This document shows positions 1-11,213 of a stretch of 64,000 bases of DNA, one piece after another. Made by a program: the position numbers and the translations under genes. Source of the DNA: Muricea muricata (lineage: Eukaryota; Cnidaria; Anthozoa; Malacalcyonacea; Plexauridae); NCBI GenBank assembly GCA_963855995.1, contig OY979723.1, positions 12,104,713-12,168,712 of the forward strand. The letters run 5' to 3'. The notes under the pieces were generated by a model. That model was not told the DNA's origin and searched no databases. It saw only the letters and a list, made by a program, of their open reading frames with translations. Positions within the stretch are counted from its first letter, which is position 1; each line of letters begins with the position of its first letter.

Positions 1-1883
1 ATCTTTCTTTAAATTATACAACACGAAACTTTTCTAAACAGCAAAAAAGTTAAATTAATCTAATATGCACATTAAATAATAACTTTTAGTGGTGCGAGGA
101 TTATTTTTTGCATTAATTTTGCACAATAAAAGTGAAAATTCAATGATACCAAAACTATATTTCTTTTTCAAACTCAAACAAGAGTTCCCGCCAAAAAAAA
201 TTATTCTCGCTAGAATTGCTGTTTTTGAAATGAAATCACTTTAAGAAGCGATACATTTTTATCTATGCGGATGAAACACCGGCTAGCTTAAACATCGCGC
301 CACTCTAGCCTTAATTTTTAACCCACACACCATTCGCCATAGTAACGAAACAAATGATTACCATAATTGCAAATAGACATTTGCATAAGTGTATAATTGC
401 CATTTCCAAAGTTTGCAACATCCCTTTGCCAAAAAGCCTAAAATTTTAGACTCGATCTTCTTCCAAGTCAAAGCTATAATAAGTTATAAAGAACCCAAGC
501 ATACGCTATGGAAAACTTGCTAACAGTAATTCCTACTGAACCACACTACTAATTTTTTTACAGTAATGACACTAATATATGGTGTAAATACAGCTTTAAA
601 TTCTGCACCATATTTTCTTATATAGCCATTACTAAGCTTATGGAATATCAATCATATAATTCCGCACTTAAAACTAATAGAGTATCATCAAAGTAGACAA
701 GCGAAAAAATAACTATGAAATACAATGTTATGCTGTATTTTCACGACTATAGTTACAGTTCGAAAAAGGTTATACAGTTTCTACAAAGTTAACTTTGAAG
801 TGTCCTTAAAAAACACAATCTTTTTCGCTGTGACCGAACCTGACGAGCGAGTCGACACAAGAAACATGAACAAAATGTACTCACCTGCACCTGTTTATCG
901 AGTCAAGGCCAGTTCTACATATCAACGTGTTTAAAATGAAGTAAAGTTACTGTTAGACATAAATTTTCGGCCCAGTTGGTATGGAAACGGGTATGGACGA
1001 TTATTTAACGAGCTGTCCATGGTAACAGTGCTTTGAAAAGAATTCAACAAGGATTAACGACGGAGACCATATTGACTGGAAAGCGACAGAAATGTCAACA
1101 ACTGTCAATTACTAGCGAGGTTTATTTGAGCTCGGCTCAACATCTGCATAAAAACTGTGTATGGCTTAATTATGACATGACAATGTCAGACAATGAAGAA
1201 TATGCAATTTGTATAGTTGAAATAAATTTTGAGGAAAATAATTAGTGAATCGGTTGGAATATTTTTTATAAAGACGTTTAATTGAACAGTGAACGAAACT
1301 ATCCAATGTAAATAAACTCGACCGAAGCTAGTTAAATTTTATGTATTGATGAACAAAATCACATTACGGTTTTATTGTGAAATTTATTTTGGCAGGAAAA
1401 TGGGTTATCCCAAGACAAGCTCAAGTAATATTTACCCAGACGTGTACCTAGCCTCCTCCCAGGATGTTCTCTACATCTTCCACGCCGGGGGTGAAACAAA
1501 ATTCGCTTAAAAATTTTGTGGCCTGTTTAGCCTTCAGGAAAGGAGTTTGGAAATTTTATGCCAAGCAGACTACCTAACAAGCGTACGTTGGTTTATTGTG
1601 GTACATTCAAAATACTGTAAGAACTATAAAATACACACATCAGTTTATTTGAATTTTCAGCTTAACATAAACATATATCAATATATATACTAAATTACTT
1701 CTAAGATGACACATGGTGATAAACGAGGCAAAATATAGCCCTTTATACTAAATTATTGGTTTCGGGTGTAATTGACAAAAAGCTATCCAGCATTAGAAAT
1801 TAAGCAAAGACTAATAAGATTTATCGTTTCTTAACGGTTCTCAGTGCGAGTTAACGCGCACGCGCAGGCTTCAAAACAAATGT
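1..1883. other. AT-rich intergenic sequence, no gene recognised
   Basis: I see no convincing coding exon here. Open frames near 725-934 and 1033-1245 have no recognisable domain and no matching splice context. A TTTATT at 1644-1649 reads AATAAA on the minus strand and could be the polyadenylation signal of the PEPCK gene that ends at 1884. Confidence 0.5.
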
Positions 1884-4800
1884 TTACATGGCGTTCGCTC
1901 GTTCTTCAAGCTGCTTCAAATGATCCCACATTTCTTGCGGCAAATCGTCGTTGATTTGAACATCGAAGAAATTCTTGAGTTCTTTCACCTCGTTGAGCAG
2001 GAACTCTTTCTCAGTGGTCAGTAGTTTATCCATAGTTTCCCTGGAAACATCAATCCCCTCGGTGTTAATCGTGCCTGGTTTTGGCACGTAACCAATGGCT
2101 TTCTTCTCAGCGATATCTTCGTTGTCACAACGCTTGAAAATCCATTCCAACACTCGCGAATTCTCTCCAAAACCTGTTGACAAAAAATTTCAAAGACAAC
2201 CGAGTTTTTTTTTCAGAACCATCCTCAGGGATATGAAAAACTAGATTCATATTAATCTGACACTTTAAAGAACAACGAAAAATTCGTTTTCTCGAGCAGG
2301 ACTTGAACTTGCTATCAATTCCCAGTGGGCTCGACAGCTCAATTGGTAGAGTAGCCGTCTAGAAACACGAAGATGCGAGATCAAATCCCGCTCGAAACAA
2401 CGAATTCTTCATTGTTCTCTGCAGTGTCAGATTAATATGAATCTAATAATTCAAACAACTTGTGGTTTTCACCATGTATTTATTTATTTATTCTGAGCTT
2501 TTGGTCCGTAAACCCGGGCCGTCTTCAAAGAAAAGTATAATCTACAAATAGTTTCTTTGAAGACGACCCGGGTTTACGGGCCGAAAGCTCAGAAGAAATA
2601 AATAAATACATGGTGAAAACGACAAATTGTTTGAATCATTTGATTACACTATGCAAACGTTCAAGAGTACTATGAATCTAGTTCGACATTTTCTCAATGG
2701 TGTAATTTGAGGGCATAAAAACTTTGCAGGCTTTGTAAAACTGCGTTTACACGGTGATAAATAAATTGTTTAGTTCATTTCTTCCAGTTGATCTGAAAAC
2801 ACGGAGAAGTACTGGCACTAGTTGTCAAACAGAAATCAATTTTTCGATCCAAATTATCAAATTTCTCATGAAATATAATTTACTTTGTTTCTGAATTTCT
2901 GGCAGACTCATAACTTTCTTTATTAAAGACATTTACTAACTTTCAACAAAATTCACAAAGGAAAACAAAAGATATAAGTGATTAACAACAGCAAAATGGA
3001 TTTCTATTTGGTAGCTGGTTCCAGGCCATTTACTCATGGTCAGATCTGCTAGTTGGCATTTCTACCAATGCCTATGAAAATTCTTCGATTAAGGCACCAA
3101 CCTGGCCATAAAAATTTATCATTTTCTTGTCGGAACCAGTTCACATGGAAGATCTTGGGAAGTTTTGCGTTGGGTTTCTTTTTCATATCCAACCAATGTT
3201 GAATGTAATGGCCAATGTTATACCCAAAGAATGGTCTCATAGCGAAGGGATCGTGCATGACTGCGCGACCTTTGTGTTCAGCGGCTGCTGTGGCTTCTGA
3301 TTTCACGCATGCGCCGAGGAAGACACCATGTTCCCAGCTGAAGGATTCGTAAATCAACGGAACACCGTCGGGTCGGCGGCCTCCGAAGAGGATAGCTTCA
3401 ATTGGCACACCAGCAGGTTTCTCCCAGTCAGGGTCGATGATAGGACATTGGGAGACTGGGGCACAGAAACGAGAGTTGGGATGTGCTGCCTTCTTTCCGG
3501 AATTTTTATCCCATTTTTCACCCAACCAATCCGTGATTGTCAGCTTGTCAACGTCGGGAAATTCTTCTTCAAGACCTAGGAAACATTCAATACACTATAA
3601 AAACATTCAAAAATCTAGTTAGGGTTCAGATCTCTGACTCTAGCTGCATAGACTGATTTATTCTTCATTAAATAGATTAAAATTTAGTGTAACATAATTT
3701 TAATCTGTTTACTACTCCACAACATCAAGGCTGAAAATGCACCAAAATAATCACTTACCTTCCCAATAATATCGCCCATCATCAGTCTCGGCAATATTGG
3801 TAAAAATTGTATTGGACTGAATAGCCTTCAATGCATTTGGATTGGTCTTATGTGAAGTACCAGGGGCCACACCAAAGAAACCAGCTTCTGGGTTGATGCC
3901 CCTGAGATGGCCCTCGTCATCGTATCGCATCCAGGCGATATCATCCCCCACACACTCGTATTTCCAGCCCGGCAGGGATGGGGTCATCATAGCAAGGTTG
4001 GTCTTGCCACAACAGCTCGGAAATGCGGCTGCTATGTATTTCTTCTTGCCTTCTGGGTTGGTTATACCAAGAATCTTTAATGAGATTATATTAAGAGATT
4101 TAGATCATGTACTTTGGGACAGGAAGCCCCAAACGGTTTATCAGGGCTGGCTATAGCAAGAATCTTGAGCAAGATTAGATTAATAGATTCAGATGAGGTA
4201 CATTGGGACAAGCATTTCTAAGGGTTCAAACATACTATTTGAAGGGCATTTTCTATAACCAAACTAAAAAAAGTTTGAAAAAGCTAGATTAAAATTATAA
4301 TGCCATTTCAAATTCATGCACAAGAAGTGAAAATTACATATTACATCAGCCAAACTTTGGCAGAATCTATATTTCAGATATGATTATCTACATCTAATTT
4401 AATTTATAATACATATTTAATAATATATATATTAATAATAACAATACTTTGCAATAAAACAACAGCAATCTTGGTTGCCAAACATAGTACATTCATATTA
4501 AAATACAACATCTACATGACATACCAACATGTGTTCTGCCAACCATCCTTCATCTCTAGCAATCACGGACGCAATTCTCAAGGCAAAACACTTCTTGCCA
4601 AGAAGAGAGTTTCCGCCATAACCACTTCCGAATGAGATGATCTTTCGATCAACCGGAATATGTGTGATCATTGTTTGATCAGGGTTGCAAGGCCAATGGT
4701 ATTCGCTCGGGGGAGCAGGCAAAGGTACACCCTCAGAATGCAGGCATCGAACAAAATCACCTTGGCCAAGTTGTTTAAGGACTGCCGCACCCATACGCGT

Positions 4801-7430
4801 CATGATCCTCATGCATACTGCTACGTATGCAGAGTCGGTAAGCTCAATGCCAACTTTAGACAAAGGCGAACCGAGAGGTCCCATGCAGAAGGGAACAACA
4901 TACATAGTTCGACCTGAAAAATATTTTGTTCAAGTTTTTAGCCCAGTTTTTGCAGTTGCTATATTTCTTGACTAGTTAGCAAAGCATCTTATGCAAGGGA
5001 AAGAGTAACATGCAAGAATCTCTAACAGTTTAGCATACATTGTACAAAAAGATAGCACCTCTCAATTTATTAAACTTTGCCAAGAACAGCAACTAGAACA
5101 CCAACAAATACACAAATAGATGAAACATTAACAACTGGAGATTCAATAAACATGCACAAAAATAGCACGGACACCACAACAGTGAAAACAATTACTGTGC
5201 AGGTATACAGGAATTTTTCTGGCTAACATTAGTGTTACAACATAGAAGGGCTGCTTTGTTTGAGAGATTAGACACTTGGTTAAACATGGTTATTGATTTT
5301 GAATTTATCTTGCTATTATTATTGAAATTCCCCTGGTTTTGTGGTTATTGGCCATATAAATGGAAGGTAATGCCACAAAAAAATTTTCCACCTTTTTTTA
5401 AACCTGGTACAAAAAACTGGTTACAATGCATTCTCAGTAAGAGAGACAAGATTCCTTGAGAATAAGTTCATAACTATCATCTCAAATACACCGCATACCT
5501 GTCATGCATTTTGGTAACCGTTTGCCCATCTCTTCTTTCAGTTTTTCTGGAGAAATCCACTGGCCAACTCTGCCCTTTACATCACCCTTTGGAGTGGGAA
5601 TGGTCTCACCTTTCTTCTCAGTACAGATAAAAGTCTTGGATTCAACTCGAGCGACATCATGCGGATCCGTCCTTGCCAACCAACTACATACAAAAAAACA
5701 AGACTTAGGGATCTTGAAGGGATAAAAGTGGGGATGATGAATGGATACAGGTGTATACAAAGGTGTAGCAAGGACTCTTAATCTGGATGGGTGTAACACA
5801 AGATTTTGCCAACAGTTGCTCAATTCCACGGGACGCCACCACCATGGTTTGTGCCAAGACGAAAATCTTTGAATGATGCAGTACAATCATTAAACTGGTG
5901 TGTCAGCAATAAAAACACACTGTTTACATGGAACAGGATGAATTTGAGACCCCCTAACGGGACGAGTTCGTGACACTTTAAAAGTTGGTCTAATTTTTAA
6001 CCCAATATGTTTTAAATTTGTCCAACGCCATGTAAACACAGGAACCAGACTTGTTTTAGCATGAATAGCATGGCAGAAGCTGGGTATGACAATAACACGG
6101 AAATTTAATTGAAAGATTTTATGGGCATTTCTGTCTTTACCAAAAATTTTGAGGAATTTTTTATGCATTTATATAATTTTCTACTGTTACATATCCCTAT
6201 CCGTTCATTAGTCCAATTTTTTTTGAGGTGATTACAAGCCTATATTTACTAAGCCAAAGGCAAAGTGAATATAATCTGTGAGGCTTGTAATGACTCCAGG
6301 TGTTTTTAAATAATAACACAACCTAATAAAAATTCACTTCAAATTTATCGCTGTATAAAAAAGAGCATAAACCTATAGTCACTGACAAGTGACTATCACT
6401 TCAAAGACAGTGAATCTTGACCAATCAGAATGCAGGAAAAGCAATAGTCACCCAGAAATTCATACTAATGCATTATATCACCACTGCAACCAAGATTCTC
6501 CATGGAAGGAAACCATCACATGGAATAACCAGAATTTTCTACCTGTACAACTTCAAATTAAAATATGCAAAACACCTATCCGGAAAATACCCCATCTTGT
6601 TCCTGTGATATTGGCCTTAGATTTCAATTAACTTTTCACAATAAAATTTCAACCTTTGTTGTACAGTTTGCAAGTTTGTTGCGATGTTCAGTTTGTAAAC
6701 CAAGACTCATGACAGAGTCAATTATTTGCTTGTTTTAAGCCTAGTTCACACTTATCATAAGAATCAGGAATAGTCCCACATGTGCTGTCCAATATATTAT
6801 ACACAAAGGCTTGTGTAACGCCGTTAAGAACTGCATGAATATTCCACAATCTAGGATGTCTTTGTCGTCAGTATTTACATATACATGCAATAAAACATGA
6901 CCTCAAAAAATAACGTTTCCATGCTAAAAAATCTACAAGCACCTATACATTTAATATTAAACTCGTCGTTGTATATTAACTAAAAAGGCTGCAATATTAT
7001 AATGCGGAGTTTAATATAAATAATTTGTATGTACACTCAGCCACTTAAAAATTGACCACACGGCTTAAATGTTCAGAAATGCAGATACATCCGCAGCAAG
7101 ACGGCAGAAGTGGCCAGCAAAATTTGCAATGAACAAGGTAATAATTAATTCGTCTTACCTATTCTTATAAGCAGTCAATGGTTTGATCACGTCTTCTTCA
7201 TGAAGCATTTTAAGCAAGCTTTCATTCTCAGCGTCGCTTCCATCGCAAACATAAAGCTTTGCTGGCATGCACAAGTCTGCACATTCAATGATAAACTGTC
7301 TCACTTTCGGAGCGAGGGCATCCAAACTGCCTTTGGTTACTTCAATGCTTTCGTTCAATTTCAAATTGCTCAGGTCCCTAGGAGGGCGCCCTGCTTCGAC
7401 ATCAAGAAAGCTTAAGTCTGGTTGAGCCAT
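1884..7430 (-). CDS. PCK1: Phosphoenolpyruvate carboxykinase (GTP), cytosolic type
   Basis: Converts oxaloacetate and GTP to phosphoenolpyruvate, the entry step of gluconeogenesis. Six coding exons, 5' to 3' on the minus strand: 7159-7430, 5499-5683, 4525-4913, 3759-4074, 3102-3575, 1884-2173. All junctions are GT-AG, and phases join to one 641-aa frame; animal PEPCKs are about 620-640 aa. Visible signatures: the substrate-binding [10 protein letters not shown] in exon 3; the nucleotide-binding FPSCCGKTN at about residues 300-308, with the reactive cysteine of the family; [15 protein letters not shown] and [13 protein letters not shown] in exon 5; and a C-terminal GFGENSRVL. The start is the ATG at 7428-7430 (MAQPDLSF). 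The frame stays open upstream, but only from a GTG, so no mitochondrial leader is supported. It faces DPM3 head-to-head across about 1.6 kb. Introns 5 (2174-3101) and 4 hold repeats. The split between PCK1 and PCK2 is vertebrate, so the symbol is only approximate. Confidence 0.97.
2244..2447. mobile_element. Inverted-repeat element with tRNA-like sequence
   Basis: The ends AGATTCATATTAATCTGACA and TGTCAGATTAATATGAATCT are inverted copies. The middle contains a pol III A-box-like CAGCTCAATTGGTAGAG at about 2337-2353 and, further on, a degenerate B-box-like AGATCAAATCCC. The left half carries a reverse-oriented B-box-like stretch. It lies in the last PEPCK intron. It is probably a pair of facing tRNA-derived SINE halves or a fold-back element that captured a tRNA. 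The B boxes are weak, so a working tRNA is unlikely. Confidence 0.5.
2449..2636. mobile_element. Fold-back MITE
   Basis: Two arms of about 85 bp are near-perfect inverted copies (left starts ATTCAAACAACTTGTGG, right ends CAAATTGTTTGAAT) around a loop at about 2535-2550. There is no coding capacity. It sits in the last PEPCK intron. Confidence 0.75.
2785..3053. mobile_element. MITE family member, about 270 bp
   Basis: Imperfect terminal inverted repeats (GATCTGAAAACACGG on the left, CATTTACTCATGGTCAGATC on the right). Related copies occur in this window at about 26,713-26,972 and 41,672-41,930 (opposite orientation) and 56,022-56,284 (same orientation). The right end lies about 50 bp from the splice donor of PEPCK exon 5. 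Confidence 0.65.
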
Positions 7431-8995
7431 TGTTGGAAGTTGAACTGAACCGTGTTCCTGTTCAAATCTTGCAAAAAATGAAAAGAAAGTAGACGACACA
7501 CCTGTTTTAACCCTTCGGCCGACCTTTATACTCGTGGAGAATCGCACGTTTTTGAATTTCCGATTCGTTTATGTAATGCAACAGGAAGCTTCGATGAAGT
7601 TGAATAGCAAACGAAAGTAGTGGAAGTAAGAATTCTAAGTAATATTGTCAAAGTTTTGCTAACAGTAAAATTTCTTTAAAATCAACCAAATAATCTATAA
7701 AGAATGCTTGTACTGAATAATAATACTGCACCTGGTGCACAGTGCGATTGTACAAAGAGTTTAAATGCGAAATGCGATAGGCTGGTAGAGTTTGGAACAA
7801 AATTTTGGGATATTTATACATAAACGTGGAAACACCAAATAAATGAATTGTCAATGGCGGGGACAATCCCGCAATTGGCCCATTGTAAATGTTATATTTT
7901 TTCAATAATTAATTACATGGCTATTTATGTGCATATCTTGCTCCTGTTTATCATTTAGTTGAAAATTTCTATTTGCACACTGCTTTTGTTGAGCTAAATT
8001 GCTTTATTCTTTCCATCCGAAGGAACTGAAGTGTTGAGTATTTCCCCCAAATTGACCGCCTGCTGCTAGGTTGGCTATAACGTAATTTCCGTAGGAAACG
8101 CATGAACAAGTGCACGTTCTAACAAGCAGAGCAAAAACATGTCAAAAGTCTTGCCATGTTGATGACGTGCACAATTTCACCAATTTATTCAATTACGTAC
8201 TGGTATTGGCCACCTATGCGCAAGTAATGACAAGCTGCAGGATATATGTGAAGACAAAGTGTTTTAGCAAATTGATTGGTCGGGAATCTATTACTATAGT
8301 TAGTGGCAAAGAAAAATCTTTTTGTGTTAATCCATTCCTCAAGTGTTTTTCTAGCTGTTGAAACATTGAAACAACTTATAATTACACAATACTACAGCAT
8401 TCGCGAACACGTATTTCCTGGTTGGCAGTATTTGGCACCCAACCAACCAGGGTTACCAGGCACCCTAATTTGTCTGTCTCCTTCCCTAGAGGCTTTGTGT
8501 GACTTGTGTTTATAGTTTGTAATCTGCGCTAGATTGATAATAGCTTGTAACAGCCATTGCAGCGCTAGATGTGCTCTTGTATTTACAATCCAGCTCATAT
8601 TACACCTTGGCCGTTTTTCCCACTTCGGCATTTTTATTTTCATGAATTACCCGAATTTATTTACGACTACTTATATGAAGTATTCCCCTTGCACGAAGCT
8701 TTCTGATCTAATTTTGGTTAAATAAATTTAAATCGATAATTTAACAAAAAAAAACACATGGGAAATGTATAAAAGGCAAATTATATCATGCAAAGTAACC
8801 CATACTAGTGTCTCCTACAACGCAAACGGTTTAACAACTAATAAAAGTTAGAAAAATTTAAATTAAGTGATTTTGAAACTGAGAGAGCTTTGCAGTTTCA
8901 ATAACAGTATCGCAGGCGCGCCTTACTTCCTGTTTTTGTTCGATATGATCCTAATTAGAAAATTTACAATTTATTACAATTTGTAACTTATCAGA
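7431..8995. other. Intergenic region between divergent PEPCK and DPM3
   Basis: This 1.57-kb stretch separates two start codons that point away from each other, so it must hold both promoters. I see no clear TATA box at a fixed distance from either ATG. Open frames on both strands (for example near 8110-8361 and 8392-8643) have no recognisable domain. Confidence 0.5.
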
Positions 8996-10339
8996 ATGAC
9001 AAAGTTACTGCAATGGCTGTGCTTTTTGGGGCTAATGTTTACGATATGGATAAGCTTATTAACGGACATCCTTCCTTTTAAAATATGCAAGAACACCAAG
9101 GAGGTTGTTCTCCCGGTATGAGTAACTGAATACAGATGACCGATGTTTTTTAAATAGAAATTGTACATCATAATTATACAATTTCCAACGTGGCATGTGT
9201 TATTGACTAATATATCGTGTGGAGCATCATTTAATTATTGTATTTTTCTCGTTCTATCCAGTTTCCTTTCTACATGGTCATAGTTTTTGGAGTAAGATAT
9301 TTATGTCTGTTTATTGTTACTGTATATCTGTAATAGTGTAGTACAGTTGAATCCTTGTGGCACTAGGAAAGTGTCCTCCCTTGCCCCCCCCCCCCCCGGC
9401 TAGACTTGTTTTGACCATAACTCTATAAAGTTGGACGTCCTGGATATAGTGAAGTCGCTTAACCAAACGATCTGTACTGGCGTGTACAAACTTTAGCACC
9501 CCCTCTACAATTGATTAACTATGCCTCCTAATCAATTTTAGAGGGGGTGTCTAAAATTTTCAAGTTAGGGGGGTGTTACCACAGTGAGGTGGTACATTAA
9601 CGGTTGGCAATGTTTCTCTGCCAGTCAATGAGATTTAATGTGAGAACATCAAACAGGAAATTTTATATGCCCATTTATCTGTTGTCAAGTCCATGTCTTT
9701 GAACAATATCCCAACACCTTATCATTAAATACAATGATTGAGTAAAACATGAACAAACATCCCGAACCGTTATTTCAAAGACGGAACTTTCACCCCCCGG
9801 GATGATAAATTTTGCGAATATCTTCATTACACCCCCAAAAACATTTCAATTTGACTTAGGAGTCGCGGGGAAAGAAATACTGACTTTGTTCACTTTGTAC
9901 AGATCTTGCCAATTTTTGCCGCTAAGCGACCGGACTAATAGTAGCTGCTACTCCAGCAGGCAAGCTTTTATCAACATAGCCTGTATAAAAAGTACATTTT
10001 CAACCTGTGTATATGACTAGTATCTCAACTATAAAGACTAAATTATATCTTGATTCTAAAGAAATGGCTAGTAAAATTATGCATAAATGTGTTTCTTCTA
10101 GTCAGCAACCGCCATTTTTTTTTCTCTCATTTCAGTGTTACTCTCTGATAGTAATTGGCTATAGGGTACTAACTTTCAATGACTGTGAAGATGCAGCAGA
10201 GTCTCTGAGGAAGGTACAAAATGACATTGGAAATGCTCAATTTGTGTTTTATCGGTTTACATACGGTACATTCTCAATGTTTTAGGAGATACAAGAAGCA
10301 AGAGTAGATCTGTCAAGGAAAGGCTTTAAGTTTGAGTAG
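8996..10339 (+). CDS. DPM3: Dolichol-phosphate mannosyltransferase subunit 3
   Basis: Small ER membrane subunit that tethers and stabilises DPM1, the catalytic subunit of dolichol-phosphate-mannose synthase. It serves N-glycosylation, O-mannosylation and GPI anchors. Four coding exons: 8996-9115, 9262-9291, 10136-10213, 10286-10339. All are phase 0 with GT-AG borders, giving 93 aa; human DPM3 is 92 aa. It starts MTKLLQWLCFLG, the typical MTKL-QWL opening of a first membrane helix (about residues 5-25). A second helix spans about residues 41-62 (FPFYMVIVFGCYSLIVIG). The conserved YRVLTFNDCEDAAESL follows, then a short helix ending LSRKGFKFE. Exon 2 is only 30 nt. No single open frame shows the gene, which appears only after splicing. 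It is tail-to-tail with NCKIPSD. Confidence 0.93.
9373..9553. repeat. Poly-C tract and small hairpin in DPM3 intron 2
   Basis: A run of more than ten C residues lies near 9386-9399. An inverted pair (GCACCCCCTCTA near 9498 and AGAGGGGGTGT near 9540) forms a small hairpin. Nothing coding is seen. Confidence 0.4.
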
Positions 10340-10482
10340 ATTTATATGGTGGACTCTCAGATTGTAATTATCAGATAAACGTATAGAATGATGGACATAA
10401 AATAGATAGTTATTTATATGATAGTAAAGGTCTAAACCATGAAGTGAATGAGATTCGTCTATGATTGAGAGAAACAATTATA

Positions 10483-10615
10483 TAACAAAACAATGGACAC
10501 TCTGTATATAGAAATAATTTTTATTACAGCATTTCGATATACCTGATGATGACTGCAAGCTAGTCGAAACATTGTAAAACTTTTTTCTATCTACGAAGTG
10601 TCCATTGTTTTGTTA
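10483..10615. mobile_element. Short MITE
   Basis: The terminal inverted repeats TAACAAAACAATGGACAC and GTGTCCATTGTTTTGTTA are exact. The element is about 133 bp with no coding capacity and lies between DPM3 and NCKIPSD. The rest of the gap from 10,340 to 11,213 shows no gene. Confidence 0.75.
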
Positions 10616-11213
10616 TTTTTAAAATTGCTCAGTGGTAACCATAACTTTTGTTAAACACTTACATATTAGATTTATTTCAGGGTTTATTTTAATTAGCATC
10701 ACTATGAGGGCAGGGTAACCTCAACAGCATGTGCTAATTAGTGTAGGCCCTGTAACTACCCAATCTGTCAACTTTCCCTGTGGAAGGAGACCAGAATACC
10801 TAGGAAAAACCCAGAAATTTTGGCAAATCATTGACTTGTGCTCTTTTTAAATGAGGACTGTATCAGCTCAAGTTACATTAAGGAAATCTTACTGGGAATT
10901 AAACCAGCACCCACATTTGCCACTGAGAGGCAAATGGTAATTCGCCACCAAAGGCCAACAATATAACAATTGTAATATTGGAGAAGAACATAAGCTATGG
11001 TGGATGAGACAGAAAGCTTATTAAATGAATTTATGTTTGCAATGGCCTTACCATTTAATTAAAAAAATAAAATACAAACAATAAATAGGATCTGTACTAG
11101 TATATTGATTTTGTATCATATATGATCTTGTATACTTTATACCATATATTCTTCATTTGCTGATTAGATAATCAATTTGATGATTGCTTGGATCTTTATT
11201 TTGGACTTTGACA

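Noticed and set aside
840..905. Possible minus-strand exon ending at a good donor (CAG|GTGAGT near 880)
   Set aside because: No coding similarity and an in-frame stop beside the only ATG. It could be a 5' UTR exon of a gene outside the window, but this cannot be supported.
1380..1510. Acceptor-like TTTTGGCAG followed by a 37-codon plus-strand frame
   Set aside because: No similarity, no partner exon, and the frame ends quickly.
7431..7547. Possible N-terminal extension of PEPCK with basic residues, like a mitochondrial leader
   Set aside because: The open stretch begins at GTG, not ATG, and has no other ATG before MAQPDLSF. It reads as 5' UTR.
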